Shown here: positions 39,138-47,610 of the stretch, piece by piece
Layout: every line of letters begins with the position of its first letter
Numbering within the stretch: the stretch's first letter is position 1
IMG/VR virus record: IMGVR_UViG_3300005613_000009
Coordinates: 55,982 to 119,981 of that record
Direction: 5' to 3' (one strand)
Origin: a virus
DNA length: 64,000 bases
Program-made: the position numbers and the translations under genes
Notes under the pieces: generated by a model
Databases searched by the model: none
What the model saw: the letters and a program-made list of their open reading frames with translations, nothing else
Told to the model about the DNA's origin: nothing

Positions 39138-39502
39138 GTATTCTCCTTATTTTTTTTATTATACTCGCGAAATAAGATAATTGTGATCAGGGCATAAACA
39201 GCTAAATCCTGAAGTGTATCTTCTATAGATTCACCTGTAACAGCAATTTCACTTGGATCTTTATTGATTAAAGATCGTAACCTCGACCATTTATCCGACA
39301 TTCGAATCCAAACACCTTTATAATTTGGGACCCCTATCTGCTCACATTCATCGAAATTTGACAACGGTTTCCCACTGGCATAATCATGATCTTTTGCGTT
39401 GTGAAGTGCGGAAAGATCACATAAAAGATCATTGAAACTTGGATGACCGCCATTCTCAGTTAGTTTTTTAGTTTTTATTCTTATCGAAGATTTTTTTGGC
39501 AT
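39128..39502 (-). CDS. DUF1599 / MazG-like nucleotide-metabolism protein
   Basis: 124 residues. HDYASGKPLSNFDEC, then WIRMSDKWSRLRSLI and ESIEDTLQDLAVYALI are the conserved blocks of DUF1599, an all-helical family related to MazG-type nucleotide pyrophosphatases and found in phage base-modification loci. The Glu/Asp ladder (ESIEDTLQD) would bind Mg. Substrate unknown. It overlaps the next upstream gene by 35 nt. AAAGGAGAAAGCAA precedes the ATG. Confidence 0.65.
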   Translation of the reverse strand: MPKKSSIRIKTKKLTENGGHPSFNDLLCDLSALHNAKDHDYASGKPLSNFDECEQIGVPNYKGVWIRMSDKWSRLRSLINKDPSEIAVTGESIEDTLQDLAVYALITIILFREYNKKNKENTCL

Positions 39503-39839
39503 TTGCTTTCTCCTTTAATAATTTCTTGACTTCAGGGTCGTTCTCATTAATTAATTCCTCGCAATTAATTATTAATTTTGAGAAAAAGATTTGAGTGTGG
39601 CATAAAGATAGTGCCCATCCGTAAATGGTGTTGCCTGATTTACCTGTTATCTCAGCAGGCCTTGGATCGCCCATTAGTGGACATATAATTGAACATTTAT
39701 CATTTTTAAAAGGGCATGTCATCGGGATCCAACCATTTTTATAAACTGTATCTTTTCCGATAAAAACACTGCGCTTGATGGACAGGTATCCATATGAATC
39801 AAAAAAACCTTCAGCATATTTATATTTTTTTTGGGTCAT
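39468..39839 (-). CDS. Cys-containing hypothetical protein (123 aa)
   Basis: Starts MTQKKYKYAEGFFDSYGYLS behind TTGGAGATATTAA. CPFKNDKCSIICPLMGD in the middle may bind metal. The tail is helical and basic. It is the first gene behind the operator-bearing promoter at 39883-39911, so the thymidylate synthase cluster is probably under repressor control. Confidence 0.6.
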   Translation of the reverse strand: MTQKKYKYAEGFFDSYGYLSIKRSVFIGKDTVYKNGWIPMTCPFKNDKCSIICPLMGDPRPAEITGKSGNTIYGWALSLCHTQIFFSKLIINCEELINENDPEVKKLLKEKANAKKIFDKNKN

Positions 39840-39882
39840 TTAATATCTCCAATGGGTTAGTTGTTAGCGCTTATTTGAGCCT

Positions 39883-39911
39883 TATATTACTCTGTTAGCG
39901 TATAAAGTCAA
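39883..39911 (-). promoter_or_regulatory. Sigma70-like promoter with inverted-repeat operator
   Basis: Minus strand TTGACT (39911-39906), 17-nt spacer, AATATA (39888-39883). The spacer holds ATACGCT-AAC-AGAGTAA (39903-39887), one strong and one weaker half site of the switch operator. It drives the 39.8-38.2 kb cluster. Confidence 0.65.
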
Positions 39912-39937
39912 GAAAAAAAGGTGCCAAGAGGTAAAAT

Positions 39938-42931
39938 TTATTCTTCTTTGTATAATCGTTCTGATCTTTTTAACTCATGGTCACGATCAAGGATATAATT
40001 AAAAAACGAAATACATTTGACGTATGGTTGATATCCGCGTGAAGACGCAATTAGTTTATTATCAATAAAAAACGACATATCTCTACGTACAGTTCTGCAG
40101 GAACACGATAAATGATCAGCGAATTCTTTCTGGTTAATTCTATGTGAATTACCAGGAACCATATTAGCTACTTCTCGAAGCATATATAAAATACGTTTTT
40201 TAGCGTCTGCAATATCGTTGATTTTCAGATATTCAACAAAACGGGTATAAAGATCTTCTCTTTGGTGTGGGTCAAGGATGTTTCGGTCGGCATATCTTTT
40301 AGAATATTCATCTAATCGACAATTGCCTGCAGAATAAATAGCTTTCAAAAAATTATCCACAATGAAATTAACATGATAATCTTTGACATTAATAGTCTGA
40401 AAATCATCGTCTGATGATAAATCCAAAATCGCAAGGGATGTAGCCATCCTGCAAAGGGTTTTTCTGAAGTCTTGAGGACATACTAGTGGCAGGTCAGTAC
40501 ATTTGCCATATTTTTCTGAAAAGTGAAAAGATGCTTTTCGGATAAGATTTGCAATTTTATTTGATATAATAATACGATCTGCAGGTAGATTCCATGCATA
40601 ATAAATTAAGCGTTGTAAACGTTGTGCCGTAACAAAGATTATTTTATGTGGTTTACTCCATTTATAGATTTCTTGGTTGTTTTCGATATCATACTGTGCA
40701 GCAAAAACAGCAAAGTCAATACGGCGGAGCATCATAGCAGGAAAAATATTTAAGAGGGATTGGCAACCATAACGAAATGAATCCATAGTACGTTGATTGG
40801 CTTGTCGATCATCCATTTTGGGATTGCATAAAAAGAAACACCTTGTCATAGCTTCGAAAGTCCGACTTTGAACTTTTGCTATTCTAATTTCACCAGTGTC
40901 AATAGCATCTGACATAGTTTTTAAATCTTCTTCAGGTAAATCTTGTGCTTCGTCTATAATTAAAGCCTGCCGAGACATTTTAAGGAGGGCACCTGCTTTG
41001 ATCCGCCAACCACGTCTTTCATCCCTATCCATGGCATATGTAATACCGGTTCTGGAGCTGGTCATACCACTGACACGATATCCTATATTTGCATATTTAA
41101 AAATAGAATCGCTCACTGTTGTTTTTCCTGATGCGCTATCACCAATTACAACCGAACTAATCCAACCGCGGATTTTATCGTCACCGGGTAAATTTATCCA
41201 TTGTGGAGACATTAATGTTATCAATACAGCTAAATGTAATTCGTCTCTGTGATAAATCCTTGTAACATTTTCTGACAAATCTTTAATAATATCCATCGGA
41301 TCCATTTTCTGGAGAGATTTAAGATCCTTTTTGGACTCTTCGAGTGAAAATCCCTGCCAATCCTGTTTCTGCTTTTTTATGGTGTCAATCAGCATTGTGG
41401 GTTTTTGATGTTTTGGATGAGTATGGATAAAACCAGTTGCCTGATATTGACCAATAGGTATACGTTTATTGTCGATTACATATACTGCTTTTTCAACTAA
41501 TTCATCGTTCTCATTTGGCATATCTTTTTCAAAAATCTGGTGGGCAAAGATTTCTCTGATTGTGGTTTTATCGGTACTGAATGTTAGATTTGGTCGTTTA
41601 TTACGGTGGCAAATAATATCACAGAACGAATTACGAAGTTTTGAATCACTGGCAGCGATACTCGTCAATTGCATACTTGAACCCTTTGGAATTTTAATAG
41701 GTTCGGTACAAAGCCAATCCCAATCATCACGGCCAGTACATTGACCTTTTTCGAGCAAAGGACAGTAAGAAACGGTTACCTCATTCGGACTGTGATACGC
41801 TTCACTATTTTCGCCATATACAAATATCGGGACCGTAACACGTAATCCAGCATTTTTTCCTTCCTCGATCTGAGTAAAAGATTCAAGAGCCTTTGGTTCC
41901 GGAAAAGATGCATTGTCTTTTTCGCCTTGTTCTAGTTCATATGGTTCGCATAAATCTATTAAGCCGAAAAATGCTTCGGCTGTTCCGTTTGATTTTATAA
42001 ACCAATCAGTAGCATCTTTATTTTCCTTGTCTTCATCTTCGTATAGCCAAAGTATCTTAATCGATAGAATATCGCCAGAAGCTATAGATTTTTTAAACAT
42101 TGGCAAAATAACATTCTCAACGGCGTTGCGGCCTTCTTTATCACAATCGTAAACAATAACCAAATGATGATTATAAAAATAAGGAACCCAATTAGCAAGA
42201 AAGGCGTTGCATCCATTCGTAGGCGATACCGCAACAATGCCGGTTTCTTGGTTCGTTAAAATTGCATCAGATTCACCTTCGTGTATTGTAACGATTGTAC
42301 CTGTAGGTGCCTCTACTAAATTATTGACGCCATAGAGTTGTGCCTCACCATACCCAGGCGTATTGAGCATTTTTGGCTTTTTTTCCCAGCTATAATATCT
42401 GATATTGATAAGTTTATCTTCGGAATCATATACTGGATATGTGATCCGTTTTTGCTTTTTTCGCCAGCCTAGTTTCCATTTTGAAATGGTTTCATCGGTA
42501 AATCCACGTTTATTATGTAGATAATCAATGGCTTCAGATGTCAAATCATTGATATATCCGTTTATAATTTCTTCTGAAATTTCTTGTTTTTTTTGGTTTA
42601 ACGAAACATTGGTTTTATTTGCATAATATTTTAATACCTTGCCAAAATCGCCTTGGTGGCCTGGTAGGAAATCCATGGCAACACTAAATAAGCTAAACGC
42701 TAATTTAGATCCGTTGTTCATGTTAAATACAACTAGGTAGCCACGTGATGAACCGCTGCCGACATTCACACCACCAGAGTGATGTTTTTCCATTTTGTAG
42801 GGATTTAAGCAAGCAATCCAACCTTTGGAATTTATATTGCCTTTAAATTGAACCCCTAATGCTTCATATTCTTCTCTTATATTAAGTCGGGATAAAATCT
42901 CCGCCTTTACTTTGTCTAGTTTGGGCATCAA
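39938..42931 (-). CDS. TOPRIM primase fused to an MCM-like AAA+ helicase
   Basis: 997 residues, the likely replicative primase-helicase. Residues about 215-270 are a TOPRIM domain (HEGESDAIL and VYDCDKEGR). Around residue 600 begins an AAA+ domain: Walker A GDSASGKT, then GMTSSRTGITYAMDRDE, GWRIKAGALL, Walker B LIIDEAQDLPEED near 660, and RCFFLCNP (sensor 1). This order and spacing match the MCM family rather than DnaB or D5. A winged helix (QKEFADHLSCSCRTVRRDMS) ends the protein near 940. The N-terminal 100 residues have no CHC2 zinc finger that I can see. The start overlaps the previous gene by 50 nt. Confidence 0.85.
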   Translation of the reverse strand: MMPKLDKVKAEILSRLNIREEYEALGVQFKGNINSKGWIACLNPYKMEKHHSGGVNVGSGSSRGYLVVFNMNNGSKLAFSLFSVAMDFLPGHQGDFGKVLKYYANKTNVSLNQKKQEISEEIINGYINDLTSEAIDYLHNKRGFTDETISKWKLGWRKKQKRITYPVYDSEDKLINIRYYSWEKKPKMLNTPGYGEAQLYGVNNLVEAPTGTIVTIHEGESDAILTNQETGIVAVSPTNGCNAFLANWVPYFYNHHLVIVYDCDKEGRNAVENVILPMFKKSIASGDILSIKILWLYEDEDKENKDATDWFIKSNGTAEAFFGLIDLCEPYELEQGEKDNASFPEPKALESFTQIEEGKNAGLRVTVPIFVYGENSEAYHSPNEVTVSYCPLLEKGQCTGRDDWDWLCTEPIKIPKGSSMQLTSIAASDSKLRNSFCDIICHRNKRPNLTFSTDKTTIREIFAHQIFEKDMPNENDELVEKAVYVIDNKRIPIGQYQATGFIHTHPKHQKPTMLIDTIKKQKQDWQGFSLEESKKDLKSLQKMDPMDIIKDLSENVTRIYHRDELHLAVLITLMSPQWINLPGDDKIRGWISSVVIGDSASGKTTVSDSIFKYANIGYRVSGMTSSRTGITYAMDRDERRGWRIKAGALLKMSRQALIIDEAQDLPEEDLKTMSDAIDTGEIRIAKVQSRTFEAMTRCFFLCNPKMDDRQANQRTMDSFRYGCQSLLNIFPAMMLRRIDFAVFAAQYDIENNQEIYKWSKPHKIIFVTAQRLQRLIYYAWNLPADRIIISNKIANLIRKASFHFSEKYGKCTDLPLVCPQDFRKTLCRMATSLAILDLSSDDDFQTINVKDYHVNFIVDNFLKAIYSAGNCRLDEYSKRYADRNILDPHQREDLYTRFVEYLKINDIADAKKRILYMLREVANMVPGNSHRINQKEFADHLSCSCRTVRRDMSFFIDNKLIASSRGYQPYVKCISFFNYILDRDHELKRSERLYKEE

Positions 42932-43613
42932 TTACCTTCTCTATATCGTCTGGTAGCGGTTGTTTGTATTTTATACAAAATTCTTTGTAACATTCAGGAT
43001 GGAAACCATATTTGTATGTTTTAAATCTGTATATAGATGTTGGCTCTGGTATACATATAGCTGAATAATATTGGTATGTACCGTATATAATATACTTAGA
43101 ACACCAAATACATGGTTTAGTATTCTTATTTATATTTAAACGTACTCTTTTTTTATTTGTTTTAGTAAAACTATGTAAAACCCTCTCTCGTTCTTCAGGG
43201 CTATATTCTTTGTTGATATGAACTTTTTTTCTTTTATGTTGTGATGGATAGAAAAGGTCTTGATGTTCTTGGGATGTTAATATGATTTTTCGAAATTTTT
43301 CTATAAATTCGGTGTAACAATCATAATGAAATTTGTGCCACTTGAATAGAACACGTTTAGCACCACTGAGGCATTTAACATAAATTGTTTTTGCAAGTAT
43401 TGGTTTTAAACACCAGATACAAATAGAATCTTTATTTGAGTCAAGATAAATGGGTACTGTGTTTGACCTTGCGATAGCTATTAATATGTCGCCACGGTCT
43501 TGATCATTTGTATATTTATCATCTATAAAATTAAACCTTACAGAGTCGAGTTTTTTTCTGCCTTTTTCAATCAGTTCTCTTCTCGATAGAGTTTTTTCTT
43601 TTTTCCTTGTCAT
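42882..43613 (-). CDS. Hypothetical protein with two CIWC motifs (243 aa)
   Basis: Starts MTRKKEKTLSRRELIEKGRK. Two similar halves each have a CIWC-L/S-K-x-I motif (near residues 60 and 165) followed by FKWHKFHYDCYTEF or YGFHPECYKEF, so it is a tandem duplication of a zinc-binding Cys/His domain. It overlaps the ERCC4 gene on one side and the primase gene on the other. Function unknown; DNA contact is plausible. Confidence 0.6.
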   Translation of the reverse strand: MTRKKEKTLSRRELIEKGRKKLDSVRFNFIDDKYTNDQDRGDILIAIARSNTVPIYLDSNKDSICIWCLKPILAKTIYVKCLSGAKRVLFKWHKFHYDCYTEFIEKFRKIILTSQEHQDLFYPSQHKRKKVHINKEYSPEERERVLHSFTKTNKKRVRLNINKNTKPCIWCSKYIIYGTYQYYSAICIPEPTSIYRFKTYKYGFHPECYKEFCIKYKQPLPDDIEKVIDAQTRQSKGGDFIPT

Positions 43614-44067
43614 TCCAATATCTTTCTAATAATCTAAAAGTTGTTTTTTCTGCAAATGCACGGTTTGGACAGGTAAAAAAATGGACATCGTAACGCTGAG
43701 CCCAAGCTATAATTGAAGCATAAACCGCTTTTGGGTTCATCTGAGATTGTTGTGGTGGATTTCTGAGGATAGTAAACCAGTCAGCTTCTATGATGACTGC
43801 AGCGAAATTCATTTCTGTCATACGCTGAAGTTCGTGTTCAAAACGATGTCGGCCTTTTCCGAATGTGCCATATGCATCTGGAAGACTCTTACGTTCAATA
43901 GTAATTTCTGTTTCAAGACCTTTGATTGAATAATCTCCTGTTTTTAATGCTTTATCAAGTACAATAGGCCGAGGATTAATAGTATCAAATTGATATCCGT
44001 ATTGTTCACGGGTATCACGGATAATGATAGGTAAAATATTTTTATTTTTGTTCTTAGTCCTTGGCAT
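43567..44067 (-). CDS. ERCC4-type nuclease
   Basis: The start is set at ATG 44067 (MPRTKNKNKNILPIIIRDTR); a longer frame would run through the tRNA genes. 166 residues. RDTREQYG, LKTGDYSI and the catalytic ERKSLPD with HRFEHELQRM downstream are the XPF/ERCC4 nuclease core, a metal-dependent cutter of branched DNA. No helix-hairpin-helix domain follows, so it may need a partner; the RecA-like or helicase proteins of this replicon are candidates. Confidence 0.85.
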   Translation of the reverse strand: MPRTKNKNKNILPIIIRDTREQYGYQFDTINPRPIVLDKALKTGDYSIKGLETEITIERKSLPDAYGTFGKGRHRFEHELQRMTEMNFAAVIIEADWFTILRNPPQQSQMNPKAVYASIIAWAQRYDVHFFTCPNRAFAEKTTFRLLERYWNDKEKRKNSIEKRTD

Positions 44068-44099
44068 TAAACACTTTTTGTATGTTTGTCGTTTTCTTT

Positions 44100-44173
44100 T
44101 GGCGACCGGAAAAGGATTTGAACCTTTATTAGTGGGTCCAAGGCCCACTGTCCTGCCATTGGACGATCCGGCC
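44100..44173 (-). tRNA. tRNA-Gln (UUG), with C33
   Basis: Acceptor GGCCGGA/TCCGGTC, D-arm GTCC-GGAC, anticodon stem GTGGG/CCCAC with loop CCTTGGA (anticodon TTG), T-arm AAAGG-TTCAAAT-CCTTT, discriminator G and encoded CCA. Position 33 is C instead of the near-universal U. Confidence 0.88.
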
Positions 44174-44177
44174 TTGA

Positions 44178-44253
44178 TGGAGACTGCGACTGGACTCGAA
44201 CCAGCATGCGGTTGGTTAACGGCCAACTGCTAAACCAATTTAGCTACGCAGTC
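44178..44253 (-). tRNA. tRNA-Asn (GUU), with C33
   Basis: Acceptor GACTGCG/CGCAGTC, D-arm GCTA-TAGC, anticodon stem GTTGG/CCAAC with loop CCGTTAA (anticodon GTT), T-arm GCTGG-TTCGAGT-CCAGT, encoded CCA. Position 33 is C, as in the adjacent tRNA-Gln. Confidence 0.9.
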
Positions 44254-44289
44254 ATACATCATTATAATTTGTATATAGCTCATTTTAAG

Positions 44290-44667
44290 TTAAAGTTCGT
44301 CTACCATTTTTGTTAATTCATCAACGCTGAGGCTTTCTAAACCTTCATCCTGTTTCTTTGAAATAATGGCCAGGATTTTTTGTTTTTTATCAGCCCTGTC
44401 TTTTTTCGCTTCTTCAGCCCTTTTTCTTTCAGCTTGAAATGTAAAAATGTGCTGAACAATCTTTTGCTTTCGTTCCAAAGTTTTGGTTTTATGACTTGTG
44501 TTTTTGATCAGAAGACTTTCTTCGGTATATTGTCTTAGTTGAGAGCTGAGATCCTTATAAATAGAATCCAGTTCTTCCTGCCCAAGATCCCAAAGATCTT
44601 CAACATCGATATATCCTTTGTGCTTGAATCTAAACTTTTCCTTTGTTGCAATTTCAAATAATTCCAT
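44290..44667 (-). CDS. Coiled-coil hypothetical protein (125 aa)
   Basis: Starts MELFEIATKEKFRFKHKGYI behind AAAAAGGAGAAAAAA. From residue 45 on it is a charged helix (KTKTLERKQKIVQHIFTFQA, EEAKKDRADKKQKILAIISK). Follows the 680-aa gene by 11 nt. Not recognised. Confidence 0.65.
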   Translation of the reverse strand: MELFEIATKEKFRFKHKGYIDVEDLWDLGQEELDSIYKDLSSQLRQYTEESLLIKNTSHKTKTLERKQKIVQHIFTFQAERKRAEEAKKDRADKKQKILAIISKKQDEGLESLSVDELTKMVDEL

Positions 44668-44678
44668 TTTTTTCTCCT

Positions 44679-46721
44679 TTAAAAAACGAGTTTAATTGTT
44701 CTGGCGATATGCCCTTTCACCTTGCAAATAATATTGTTTCGTTTAGACGAACTAAAACCAAGACCAGATAATTGTTGGTCTGAATACGGAACTTTCATCT
44801 TTCCGCCTAGAGCTTCAAAAACTTTTTTATGTTCAAGAAGTTCTTGTTTTAAAAATTCATTGAAAAATCCATTAGGACTATTATTGTTTATACAATCATT
44901 TAACATGAAAAAATAATGTCGATGTCCGATATTTGATTGTTGATCCCAATAGTTGGGAGAATACATAATAATTGAAATAGGATGAAATTGATTTGTTTGA
45001 ACTCCCCAAATCTTTCTCGATGTCTCGGAATGAGAGAGGGAACTTACTATTTCAAATCCATTATTTTTATCAAATTTTACTTTTGCGACTTCTATCTTTG
45101 CATCTTGTCTAAGCTCTTTATCATACTCAAATTTAAAAATACGACCTTCAAATTCTATCTCAGCCTTAAAACCGCTTCTACCACCTCGATGTTTAAAATT
45201 ATGTACAAAAAAAGTATATATACCTTCAGGCATTCTGTTTATATCTGAATGAACGATATTTTCAACAGCTACATGTACTCCGGGTTGAACTATATCAACA
45301 TCTAACATCCCTGAAGATGGATGAAAGATTCGTTTGTTTCGGTAGTAGATATGATCTTTTTCTGGCTCTATGCAATGAGCGTCAAAATCATTTTTATTGT
45401 CTGCATTTTCATTCCATTGAATTGAAAATCGATGAACACCTTCTACGTTTCCACCAGCAGATTTAACCCTTTGTTTTATCATGCTGTCTGTAATATTGCC
45501 ATTATACGCCCAAGAAAAACTATTGTTCCATTTAAATAGCGTTGGGCTATTTCCCACTTTTGGAGCAATTAAAGAAACAAGATTTGGTTCAAACCGATTC
45601 TCCATAAAAAGTTGAATATCTGTTGTCCTTGGTAAAATCTTGGAGACAAATGTTTTGATAGGGACTTCTTCAACTTTTTTAAATTGTTTTGGGTCCATTG
45701 AAACCTCTTGTTCTAATTCATCAAAGACATTTGAAATCCTTTTTATAGTATCTTTGTTTGCAAACAAAACATTATTAGCCGTAACATCGTCTACTATTGC
45801 AAATCTTCTACCCAAAGATTCCATTAACCCAAGTTCTGCAATGGTTTCTTTTGCTTTTTCTACCATTTTTTTCGAAAAAATCGGCTTTGGCCGTTTGTAG
45901 TTTGTAGGTGCTACAATTTTTTCGTACTTTCTGACAGCCTTGTTTAAATCCATACCATTTGTAACATCTGTTAGAAAAACACCTACAGAATGATTTTTGA
46001 TTCGGCTGATTGCAATTCCAATTTTCATAGAATGTTCCCAACAAAATAGATCCATCTTTTCCGGCATCAGTCCGGAATATTTTCTTTTTAGAATAAGAAG
46101 TTTTTCAAGTTGGGACAGCCATTCTTCGCCTTTATAGAATGATTTTTGAGCGATTAGGTCCAATATAATTTCAATACTTTCTGCAGATATTTCGTCCAAG
46201 GATCGTTTAAATACATTTTTGGTATCCCTATAAACAGCCGTTAAAGAATCTATCGTTTTGTTTGTTGAACCAGATACGAACTTATTTGGAATTTCAAGAT
46301 AAAAATGGCTCCATTCTATAGTTTTTGTGGATCCCTTTTTTTTCTCATAATTATGTTCAGTGCCGAATTTATTCTGCTTTGTAACGAATACGTCTTTGAT
46401 TACGCATTTCTTAATCAATTTTGACAATGCATTTATAACAGGTTGATATTGGGAATTTCCTGTATCAAAATCCCAAATTGTTTTAACCTTACCATCTTCC
46501 ACTACAACAACGTTTCCAACATCTTTGATGAAATGGCGACAACAATGGCAATCATGTTCTCTTCTTTCTCTGAATATTTTATTTGTACCATTCGGAAAAC
46601 TGTTTAAATATGTTGACCACATTTTATCTTTATCAACATCTGCGAGAAACAATGTATTTACGTTTTCTAACATTTTCGCTACGTGCTTTTGCATTAAACT
46701 TCTAAATTCAGCGAATTCCAT
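44679..46721 (-). CDS. Large phage protein with DUF2135/YfaP-like domain (680 aa)
   Basis: The N-terminal part (FPNGTNKIFRERREHDCHCC then IKDVGNVVVV) is a block known from many large phages, of unknown function, with a CHCCRHF Cys motif. Around residues 430-545, RFSIQWNENADNKNDFDAHC, GMLDVDIVQPG and GIYTFFVHNFKHRG resemble the DUF2135/YfaP beta sandwich. It ends with a helical region. AAAAGGAGAAAAAA precedes the ATG. The position right after the disrupted rtcB suggests the same operon. Confidence 0.7.
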   Translation of the reverse strand: MEFAEFRSLMQKHVAKMLENVNTLFLADVDKDKMWSTYLNSFPNGTNKIFRERREHDCHCCRHFIKDVGNVVVVEDGKVKTIWDFDTGNSQYQPVINALSKLIKKCVIKDVFVTKQNKFGTEHNYEKKKGSTKTIEWSHFYLEIPNKFVSGSTNKTIDSLTAVYRDTKNVFKRSLDEISAESIEIILDLIAQKSFYKGEEWLSQLEKLLILKRKYSGLMPEKMDLFCWEHSMKIGIAISRIKNHSVGVFLTDVTNGMDLNKAVRKYEKIVAPTNYKRPKPIFSKKMVEKAKETIAELGLMESLGRRFAIVDDVTANNVLFANKDTIKRISNVFDELEQEVSMDPKQFKKVEEVPIKTFVSKILPRTTDIQLFMENRFEPNLVSLIAPKVGNSPTLFKWNNSFSWAYNGNITDSMIKQRVKSAGGNVEGVHRFSIQWNENADNKNDFDAHCIEPEKDHIYYRNKRIFHPSSGMLDVDIVQPGVHVAVENIVHSDINRMPEGIYTFFVHNFKHRGGRSGFKAEIEFEGRIFKFEYDKELRQDAKIEVAKVKFDKNNGFEIVSSLSHSETSRKIWGVQTNQFHPISIIMYSPNYWDQQSNIGHRHYFFMLNDCINNNSPNGFFNEFLKQELLEHKKVFEALGGKMKVPYSDQQLSGLGFSSSKRNNIICKVKGHIARTIKLVF

Positions 46722-46758
46722 TTTTTTCTCCTTTTTTCATTATTGTGCCTATTTCTAA

Positions 46759-46830
46759 TCACCCCTTAATTACAGCTAACGGTTTCAATTCAACAAGAAT
46801 TTTAACCGAATTTTCCTGATTTTTCATCAT
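46759..46830 (-). pseudogene. rtcB: rtcB, C-terminal remnant
   Basis: A 23-codon frame starting MMKNQENSVKILVELKPLAV and ending IKG. RtcB RNA ligases end with this pattern (E. coli RtcB ends VEVIYTLRQVVCVKG); the Val-Lys-Gly terminus is highly characteristic. It starts inside the stop of the HNH gene (ATGA overlap). Together with the N-terminal remnant at 47331-47462 it shows that the middle of rtcB (about 350-400 residues) is missing. Confidence 0.6.
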
Positions 46831-47324
46831 AAATCTTCTATTTTCTTCCAATCCCAATGTAATAATCTATGACAATTAGCACATAATAAATCACATTTTT
46901 CAGCTTCTTCCCATAATAAAATTAACTTAAAAGATATAATAGAATAGTTATTTAAATTAAATTTTTTTTCAGATGGGTTTCGATGATGAAAATCAAATAA
47001 TGATGTACACTCTCCATTAAACGGTAATCCACAAATTCCACATTTACCACCTTTGGATAAAATTAAATCCCTCTTTATTCTATGTACCCTATCCATTTTA
47101 TACTTTTGTCTTTTTGTTCTATTTCTATGATTCCATTCCCTTTTATACTGTATTGGATCTTTATATTTTCGATTATTATGCCCATTTATATATTTCCTAT
47201 CTCTTCCATAATGATCTTTTGCTTTAATTTTTTGACCGCACCCACAAGCGCATTCAATTATAGGAGCTTCATCATAAACACGTTGGTAATAGCGTTCTTT
47301 TATCTGTTTCTTCGTTAATTTCAA
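46827..47324 (-). CDS. HNH endonuclease sitting inside rtcB
   Basis: 165 residues with a TTG start. A front CACGCGQKI zinc motif and a CxxC-flanked HNH core (CGICGLPF, FDFHHRNPSEKKF, CANCHRLLHW) make it an HNH nuclease of the free-standing phage homing type. It lies exactly between the N-terminal and C-terminal remnants of rtcB, seven nt from the first and overlapping the second by ATGA. It is notably AT-rich. It probably spread by cutting and displaced the rtcB core. Confidence 0.8.
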   Translation of the reverse strand: MKLTKKQIKERYYQRVYDEAPIIECACGCGQKIKAKDHYGRDRKYINGHNNRKYKDPIQYKREWNHRNRTKRQKYKMDRVHRIKRDLILSKGGKCGICGLPFNGECTSLFDFHHRNPSEKKFNLNNYSIISFKLILLWEEAEKCDLLCANCHRLLHWDWKKIEDL

Positions 47325-47330
47325 TTAATT

Positions 47331-47462
47331 TCATAGATAAATTAAATGTTTATACAAAAAAGGCAGATTCGCTAAATTTTTTGCTTGTCGTAATGCACCT
47401 TCTTCAACAAAATCTGTCCAAATCTTAATTGGTTTTGCTTCTGTTGATATTACTTGATTCAA
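47331..47462 (-). pseudogene. rtcB: rtcB, N-terminal remnant
   Basis: TTG start at 47462, seven nt after AAAGGAG. The 43 residues (MNQVISTEAKPIKIWTDFVE, then GALRQAKNLANLPFLYKHL) align closely with the N-terminus of RtcB RNA ligases (E. coli: ENAPVKMWTKGV, ARQQLINTAKMPFIFKHI). The family continues with a metal-binding MPDVH motif, but here the frame stops two residues later. The RNA-repair function is lost unless another copy exists elsewhere. Confidence 0.75.
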
Positions 47463-47482
47463 ATTCTTTCTCCTTTTTTTTA

Positions 47483-47560
47483 TGGTCTGGGCAGGAGGAT
47501 TTGGACCTCCGACTTCCTCGTTCCAAGCGAGGCACTCTAACCAGACTGAGCTACACCCAG
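47483..47560 (-). tRNA. tRNA-Pro (UGG)
   Basis: Acceptor CTGGGTG/TGCCCAG, D-arm AGCTC-GAGT, anticodon stem CCTCG/CGAGG with loop CTTGGAA (anticodon TGG, U33 present), T-stem GGAGG/CCTCC, discriminator A and encoded CCA. The T-loop is TCCAAAT, with C at position 55 where U is expected. Confidence 0.85.
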
Positions 47561-47610
47561 ATATTTGAAACTGGTGGTAGGTAGGAAAACGCTCTACCAA
47601 CCTGTTTGGA

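Noticed and set aside
43567-44226. N-terminal extension of the ERCC4 nuclease through two tRNA genes
   Set aside because: The extension is translated tRNA sequence; the ATG at 44067 is the sensible start.
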